Both the position numbers and the translations under genes were made by a program. Below are positions 46,090 to 50,219 of a stretch of 50,219 bases of DNA, piece after piece. Under the pieces are notes generated by a model that had not been told where the DNA came from, made no database searches, and was given only the letters and a program-made list of their open reading frames with translations. How positions within the stretch are numbered: the first letter of the stretch is position 1; every line of letters starts with the position of its first letter. This DNA comes from Comamonadaceae bacterium (GTDB taxonomy: Bacteria > Pseudomonadota > Gammaproteobacteria > Burkholderiales > Burkholderiaceae_C): contig CANFOQ010000018.1 of NCBI GenBank assembly GCA_947448745.1, forward strand, positions 1 through 50,219, read 5' to 3'.

Positions 46090-46395
46090 GTGGCTAAAGT
46101 AGCTTTGATCGAGCGCGAGCTCAAGCGAGACAAATTGGTCGCCAAGTACGCGAAGAAACACGCGGAACTGAAAGCGATTGCCAGTGACATCAAACGCAGC
46201 GAAGAAGAACGCGCTGAAGCACGTTTGGGTTTGCAAAAGTTGCCCCGCAACGCCAACCCCACACGTCAGCGCAATCGTTGCGCCATCACCGGTCGCCCTC
46301 GTGGCACCTTCCGTCAATTTGGTTTGGGTCGCGCCAAGATCCGTGAATTAGCCTTCGCAGGCAACATTCCCGGCATCACCAAGGCCAGCTGGTAA
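46090..46395 (+). CDS. rpsN: 30S ribosomal protein S14 (zinc-free type)
   Basis: 101 residues, starting with GTG at 46090 ([17 protein letters not shown]), preceded by a weak site. The C-terminal [19 protein letters not shown] and REL...ITKASW are diagnostic. The CxxC zinc pairs of the short S14 form are absent, so this is the long C-minus type that works without zinc. Confidence 0.96.
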   Translation: MAKVALIERELKRDKLVAKYAKKHAELKAIASDIKRSEEERAEARLGLQKLPRNANPTRQRNRCAITGRPRGTFRQFGLGRAKIRELAFAGNIPGITKASW

Positions 46396-46415
46396 ACAGG
46401 CAGGAGAAATTCAAT

Positions 46416-46811
46416 ATGAGCATGAGTGATCCCATTGCCGACCTGCTGACGCGTATTCGCAATGCGCAGATGGTGGCCAAGCCGACCGTGTCGGTTCCCG
46501 CGTCCAAGGTCAAGATGGCCATTGTTCAGGTGTTGAAAGAGGAGGGCTACATCGATGGCTTCCGCGTCAAAACTGAAGATGGCAAATCTGAGCTGGAAAT
46601 TTCTTTGAAGTACTACGCAGGCCGTCCTGTGATTGAGCGCATCGAGCGCGTCTCTCGCCCTGGCTTGCGTGTGTACAAAGGCCACGACGCCATTCCCCAA
46701 GTCATGAACGGCTTGGGCGTGGCCATCGTCACCACCCCCAAAGGTGTGATGACCGATCGCAAAGCACGCGCCACTGGCGTGGGCGGCGAAGTTCTTTGCT
46801 ACGTGGCTTAA
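46416..46811 (+). CDS. rpsH: 30S ribosomal protein S8
   Basis: 131 residues, starting [19 protein letters not shown] and ending [17 protein letters not shown], both canonical. Binds 16S helix 21 and is the known autogenous repressor of spc operons in enterobacteria. Strong RBS (AGGAGAAA). Confidence 0.97.
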   Translation: MSMSDPIADLLTRIRNAQMVAKPTVSVPASKVKMAIVQVLKEEGYIDGFRVKTEDGKSELEISLKYYAGRPVIERIERVSRPGLRVYKGHDAIPQVMNGLGVAIVTTPKGVMTDRKARATGVGGEVLCYVA

Positions 46812-46825
46812 GGGAGTAACGAAAC

Positions 46826-47359
46826 ATGTCCCGAGTTGCCAAAATGCCCGTCACAGTCCCCGCAGGTGTGGATGTGACCATCAACGAACAACACATCAGC
46901 GTCAAAGGTGCGGGTGGTCAGTTGTCTATCGTCAACAACCCCCTGGTCAAGGTGGTGCGTCAAGCTGACGCACTCACTTTTGAAGCGGCCAATGAAACAC
47001 GTGAAGCCAACGCCATGAGCGGTACTTTGCGCCAATTGGTCAACAACATGGTGGTTGGTGTGACCAAAGGCTTTGAGAAAAAGCTCAACCTGGTTGGCGT
47101 GGGCTACAAAGCTGCCGCCCAAGGTGCCAAATTGAATTTGGCTGTGGGTTATTCGCACCCCGTCAACTTTGACATGCCTGCTGGCATCAAAGTCGAGACG
47201 CCTGCGCCCACCGAAATCATCATCAAAGGCGCTGACCGCCAACGTGTGGGTCAAATCGCTGCTGAAATTCGCGCTGTTCGTCCGCCCGAGCCTTACAAAG
47301 GCAAAGGCATCCGTTATTCGGACGAAAAGATCACGATCAAAGAGACCAAGAAGAAATAA
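46826..47359 (+). CDS. rplF: 50S ribosomal protein L6
   Basis: 177 residues, [19 protein letters not shown] start. Two similar RNA-binding halves; the second contains [20 protein letters not shown] and [14 protein letters not shown], the family signature. Located near the factor-binding site of the 50S subunit. RBS AGGGAG. Confidence 0.97.
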   Translation: MSRVAKMPVTVPAGVDVTINEQHISVKGAGGQLSIVNNPLVKVVRQADALTFEAANETREANAMSGTLRQLVNNMVVGVTKGFEKKLNLVGVGYKAAAQGAKLNLAVGYSHPVNFDMPAGIKVETPAPTEIIIKGADRQRVGQIAAEIRAVRPPEPYKGKGIRYSDEKITIKETKKK

Positions 47360-47370
47360 GGAGCTGCAAC

Positions 47371-47736
47371 ATGCTAAGCAAAAAACAGCAGCGTCTGCGC
47401 CGTTCGCGTCAAACCCGCATCCGCATTGCCACACAAGGCGTGGCGCGTTTGATGGTCAACCGCACCAATTTGCACATCTACGCCAGCGTCATCTCTGGCG
47501 ATGGCACCAAAGTGATTGCCACCGCTTCTACCGCTGAAGCCGATGTGCGCAAGAGCTTGGGTGCTGTTGGCAAAGGTGGCAACACGGCTGCAGCTCAAAT
47601 CATCGGCACACGCATTGCTGAAAAAGCAAAAGCCGCCGGTGTGGACAAAGTCGCTTTCGATCGTTCGGGCTTCGCCTACCACGGTCGCGTCAAAACCTTG
47701 GCAGATGCCGCACGCGCTGCCGGCTTGCAGTTCTAA
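47371..47736 (+). CDS. rplR: 50S ribosomal protein L18
   Basis: 121 residues: a basic N-terminus ([19 protein letters not shown]) and the 5S rRNA-binding fold ending [16 protein letters not shown]. Forms the central protuberance with L5 and 5S rRNA. RBS AAGGAG; 11 bases after rplF. Confidence 0.97.
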   Translation: MLSKKQQRLRRSRQTRIRIATQGVARLMVNRTNLHIYASVISGDGTKVIATASTAEADVRKSLGAVGKGGNTAAAQIIGTRIAEKAKAAGVDKVAFDRSGFAYHGRVKTLADAARAAGLQF

Positions 47737-47754
47737 CAGACACGGATAAATAAC

Positions 47755-48273
47755 ATGGCAAAAGTTCAAGCAAAAGTGCAAGACGACAGTCGTGACGACG
47801 GTCTGAAGGAAAAAATGATCGCGGTCAACCGCGTGACCAAAGTGGTCAAGGGTGGTCGCATCCTCGGCTTCGCCGCACTCACCGTCGTTGGTGATGGCGA
47901 TGGCCGCGTGGGCATGGGCAAAGGCAAATCCAAAGAGGTGCCTGCTGCTGTGCAAAAGGCGATGGAAGAAGCCCGTCGCAACATGCACAAAGTGTCTTTG
48001 AAAAACGGCACCATCCACCACAACGTCACTGGCCACCACGGTGCTGCCAACGTCCAAATGGCACCCGCACCCAAAGGTACCGGCATCATTGCTGGCGGTC
48101 CTATGCGTGCTGTGTTTGAAGTCATGGGCATCACCGACATCGTGGCCAAAAGCCATGGTTCATCCAACCCCTACAACATGGTTCGCGCCACGTTTGATGC
48201 GTTGATCAAATCCACCACCGCCGCTGAAGTCGCGGCCAAGCGTGGCAAGAACGTCGAAGACCTCTTCGTCTAA
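47755..48273 (+). CDS. rpsE: 30S ribosomal protein S5
   Basis: 172 residues. The double-stranded RNA-binding-like part has [20 protein letters not shown] and [19 protein letters not shown]; the C-terminal half has [19 protein letters not shown]. Contributes to decoding fidelity and mRNA entry. Starts 18 bases after rplR. Confidence 0.97.
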   Translation: MAKVQAKVQDDSRDDGLKEKMIAVNRVTKVVKGGRILGFAALTVVGDGDGRVGMGKGKSKEVPAAVQKAMEEARRNMHKVSLKNGTIHHNVTGHHGAANVQMAPAPKGTGIIAGGPMRAVFEVMGITDIVAKSHGSSNPYNMVRATFDALIKSTTAAEVAAKRGKNVEDLFV

Positions 48274-48288
48274 TCCGGGAGCCACGAC

Positions 48289-48474
48289 ATGTCCACATCT
48301 ACTTCTACTGTCAAAGTGCAATTGGTGCGCAGCCCCATCGGCACCAAAGAATCCCACCGCGCCACCGTGCGTGGTTTGGGCTTGCGCAAAATCGGCAGCA
48401 CCAGCGAACTGCAAGACACACCTGCAGTGCGCGGAATGATCAACAAGATCAGCTACCTGGTCAAAGTTCTCTAA
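48289..48474 (+). CDS. rpmD: 50S ribosomal protein L30
   Basis: 61 residues: a short Ser/Thr N-terminus ([18 protein letters not shown]) then [17 protein letters not shown] and the end [12 protein letters not shown]. Fits the canonical L30 length and its spc position between rpsE and rplO. Confidence 0.96.
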   Translation: MSTSTSTVKVQLVRSPIGTKESHRATVRGLGLRKIGSTSELQDTPAVRGMINKISYLVKVL

Positions 48475-48483
48475 AGGTCAGCC

Positions 48484-48915
48484 ATGCAACTCAATGAAAT
48501 CAAGCCAGCAGATGGCTCCCGCAAAGACCGCCGCCGTGTTGGCCGTGGTATTGGTTCGGGTCTGGGTAAAACCGCAGGCCGCGGCCACAAAGGTCAAAAA
48601 TCACGCTCAGGCGGCTACCACAAGGTGGGTTTTGAAGGCGGTCAAATGCCTTTGCAACGTCGCTTGCCCAAGCGCGGTTTCAAATCACACAGCCTGAAGT
48701 ACAACGAAGAAGTCACGCTCACTTCTTTGCAAGCGTTGGACATCACCGACATTGACATGTTGGCGTTGAAAACCGCCGGCCTCATCAGCCAAATGGCCAA
48801 AGTGGTCAAGGTCATCAAGACTGGTGAAATTTCACGCGCTGTGAAATTGAGCGGCATTGGTGCCACTGCTGGTGCCAAGGCAGCCATTGAAGCCGCTGGC
48901 GGCGCAGTCGCTTAA
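48484..48915 (+). CDS. rplO: 50S ribosomal protein L15
   Basis: 143 residues. The Gly/Lys/Arg-rich N-terminus ([20 protein letters not shown]) and [15 protein letters not shown] are the family signature; the C-terminal half is the globular domain. Ends 17 bases before secY, with AGGAGC acting as the secY ribosome site. Confidence 0.97.
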   Translation: MQLNEIKPADGSRKDRRRVGRGIGSGLGKTAGRGHKGQKSRSGGYHKVGFEGGQMPLQRRLPKRGFKSHSLKYNEEVTLTSLQALDITDIDMLALKTAGLISQMAKVVKVIKTGEISRAVKLSGIGATAGAKAAIEAAGGAVA

Positions 48916-48932
48916 GGTTCAGGAGCAGCAAC

Positions 48933-50219
48933 GTGGCAACCAACGCACCCTCGGCCAAAACAGACAAGTTCGGCGACCTTCGTCGCCGGCTGGTCTTTTT
49001 GTTGCTGGCCTTGGTGGTTTACCGCATCGGCACACACATCCCTGTGCCGGGCATCGACCCGAACCAACTTCAACAGTTGTTCAAAGGTCAGCAAAACGGC
49101 ATCCTGAGCTTGTTCAACATGTTCTCGGGTGGCGCGTTGTCACGCTTCAGTATTTTTGCGCTCGGCATCATGCCCTACATCTCTGCATCCATCATCATGC
49201 AGTTGATGTCGTATGTGGTGCCCAGCATGGAAGCCTTGAAAAAAGAAGGCGAAGCCGGTCGTCGCAAGATCACGCAATACACTCGCTACGGCACCTTGGG
49301 TTTGGCTTTGTTCCAATCCATGGGCATTGCCATGGCCCTTGAATCCTCAGCCGGTTTGGTCATCACCCCTGGTTTTGGTTTCCGCATGACTGCCATGGTG
49401 TCACTCACCGCAGGCACCATGTTCCTCATGTGGTTGGGCGAGCAAATCACCGAGCGTGGTTTGGGCAATGGCATCTCCATCATCATCTTCTCCGGCATTG
49501 CTGCGGGCTTGCCCAAGTCCATTGGCGGCTTGCTAGAACTCGTGCGCACCGGTGCCATGAGCATCATCGTGGCCTTGTTCATCGTTGTGTTGGTCGCAGC
49601 CATCACCTATTTCGTGGTGTATGTTGAACGTGGCCAACGCAAAATCCTGGTCAATTACGCACGCCGACAAGTGGGCAACAAAGTCTATGGTGGCCAATCG
49701 TCACACCTGCCTTTGAAGCTCAACATGGCCGGCGTCATTCCCCCTATCTTTGCCTCTTCCATCATTTTGTTGCCCTCCACCATCGTCAGCTGGTTCAGCT
49801 CGGGCGGCAGCATGATTTGGTTGAAAGACATTTCTGCCGCCTTGTCGCCCGGTCAACCCATCTATGTGATGTTGTATGCCGTGGCCATTGTGTTCTTCTG
49901 CTTCTTCTACACCGCCTTGGTGTTCAACAGCCGTGAAACAGCAGACAACCTGAAAAAGAGCGGCGGTTTCATTCCCGGCATTCGTCCCGGCGATCAAACC
50001 GCACGTTTCATCGACAAAATTTTGTTGCGTTTGACCTTCGCTGGTGCGATCTACATCACCTTCGTTTGTTTGGTGCCCGAATTTCTCATCCTCAAGTACA
50101 ACGTGCCTTTCTACTTTGGTGGCACGTCGTTGCTGATCATCGTGGTGGTCACCATGGACTTCATGGCCCAAGTGCAAAACTACCTGATGAGTCAGCAGTA
50201 TGAATCGCTGCTCAAAAAG
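48933..50219 (+). CDS. secY: Protein translocase subunit SecY, cut by window end
   Basis: Starts with GTG at 48933, after AGGAGC, and stays open to the last base: 429 codons, so only a handful of C-terminal residues of the usual 435-440 are missing. The channel subunit of SecYEG with ten membrane helices. Family motifs visible: [14 protein letters not shown] in helix 1, the plug region, [14 protein letters not shown] (helix 2), [33 protein letters not shown] segment, and [19 protein letters not shown]. As in E. coli, secY is downstream of rplO in the spc operon. Confidence 0.97.
   Translation, partial: MATNAPSAKTDKFGDLRRRLVFLLLALVVYRIGTHIPVPGIDPNQLQQLFKGQQNGILSLFNMFSGGALSRFSIFALGIMPYISASIIMQLMSYVVPSMEALKKEGEAGRRKITQYTRYGTLGLALFQSMGIAMALESSAGLVITPGFGFRMTAMVSLTAGTMFLMWLGEQITERGLGNGISIIIFSGIAAGLPKSIGGLLELVRTGAMSIIVALFIVVLVAAITYFVVYVERGQRKILVNYARRQVGNKVYGGQSSHLPLKLNMAGVIPPIFASSIILLPSTIVSWFSSGGSMIWLKDISAALSPGQPIYVMLYAVAIVFFCFFYTALVFNSRETADNLKKSGGFIPGIRPGDQTARFIDKILLRLTFAGAIYITFVCLVPEFLILKYNVPFYFGGTSLLIIVVVTMDFMAQVQNYLMSQQYESLLKK

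Overview
The window looks like a chromosome segment of a betaproteobacterium of the order Burkholderiales, most likely family Comamonadaceae (Limnohabitans/Rhodoferax-like). The basis is high-50s percent GC by eye, very heavy use of TTG for leucine, proteobacterial-type ribosomal proteins, a recG-oxyR-ubiA run, PhaM, and the rsmI / yraN-diaA-dolP neighbourhood. Genus is inference. The genes are densely packed. No stretch above about 220 bases lacks a gene; the longest gaps are 11097-11313 and 44629-44839. I saw no tRNA, rRNA, IS element, prophage or CRISPR array.

Layout. 1-2568: end of a Calvin-cycle block (fructose-bisphosphatase, phosphoribulokinase, class II aldolase). 2581-5186: rsmI divergent from yraN-diaA-dolP (rRNA methylation, DNA replication timing, outer-membrane integrity). 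5234-15648: mixed housekeeping and metabolism (hydroxyisobutyrate dehydrogenase family, PilT, YggS, a GlcD-like flavoprotein, a hybrid histidine kinase, a class III aminotransferase, a DUF3108 protein, an FAH-family hydrolase, a baeRF-like protein, a DksA-like protein). 15784-16590: enoyl-CoA hydratase family. 16604-23009: a seven-gene metal-uptake locus (DUF2946, TonB-dependent receptor, PepSY membrane protein, its own TonB-ExbB-ExbD, and a periplasmic copper chaperone PCu(A)C with a perfect metal motif), best read as copper acquisition. 23026-25639: PhaM, a FIST sensor-domain protein, a glutathione transferase.

25770-29148: the queuosine pair queA/tgt is split and flanked by two toxin-antitoxin modules on the opposite strand. 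yefM has a toxin partner that has lost its middle in frame. vapBC is intact, sits between queA and tgt, and overlaps queA tail to tail. 29223-33299: recG-oxyR-ubiA. 33349-33528: an unrecognised 59-residue secreted basic peptide. 33607-34440: proC.

34480-44628: a complete glycerol locus. glpR-glpK(-proC) is divergent from an ABC glycerol importer glpS-T-P-Q-U-V followed by glpD. Glycerol is imported by the ABC system, phosphorylated by GlpK and oxidised by GlpD to dihydroxyacetone phosphate, with GlpR the likely repressor of both sides. The two ATPases are complementary in their defects, predicting one good and one degenerate ATP site. 44840-50219: the spc ribosomal protein operon (rplN to secY, secY cut by the window end). 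It is preceded by glpD rather than by the S10 operon, and has a 200-base leader with a perfect hairpin.
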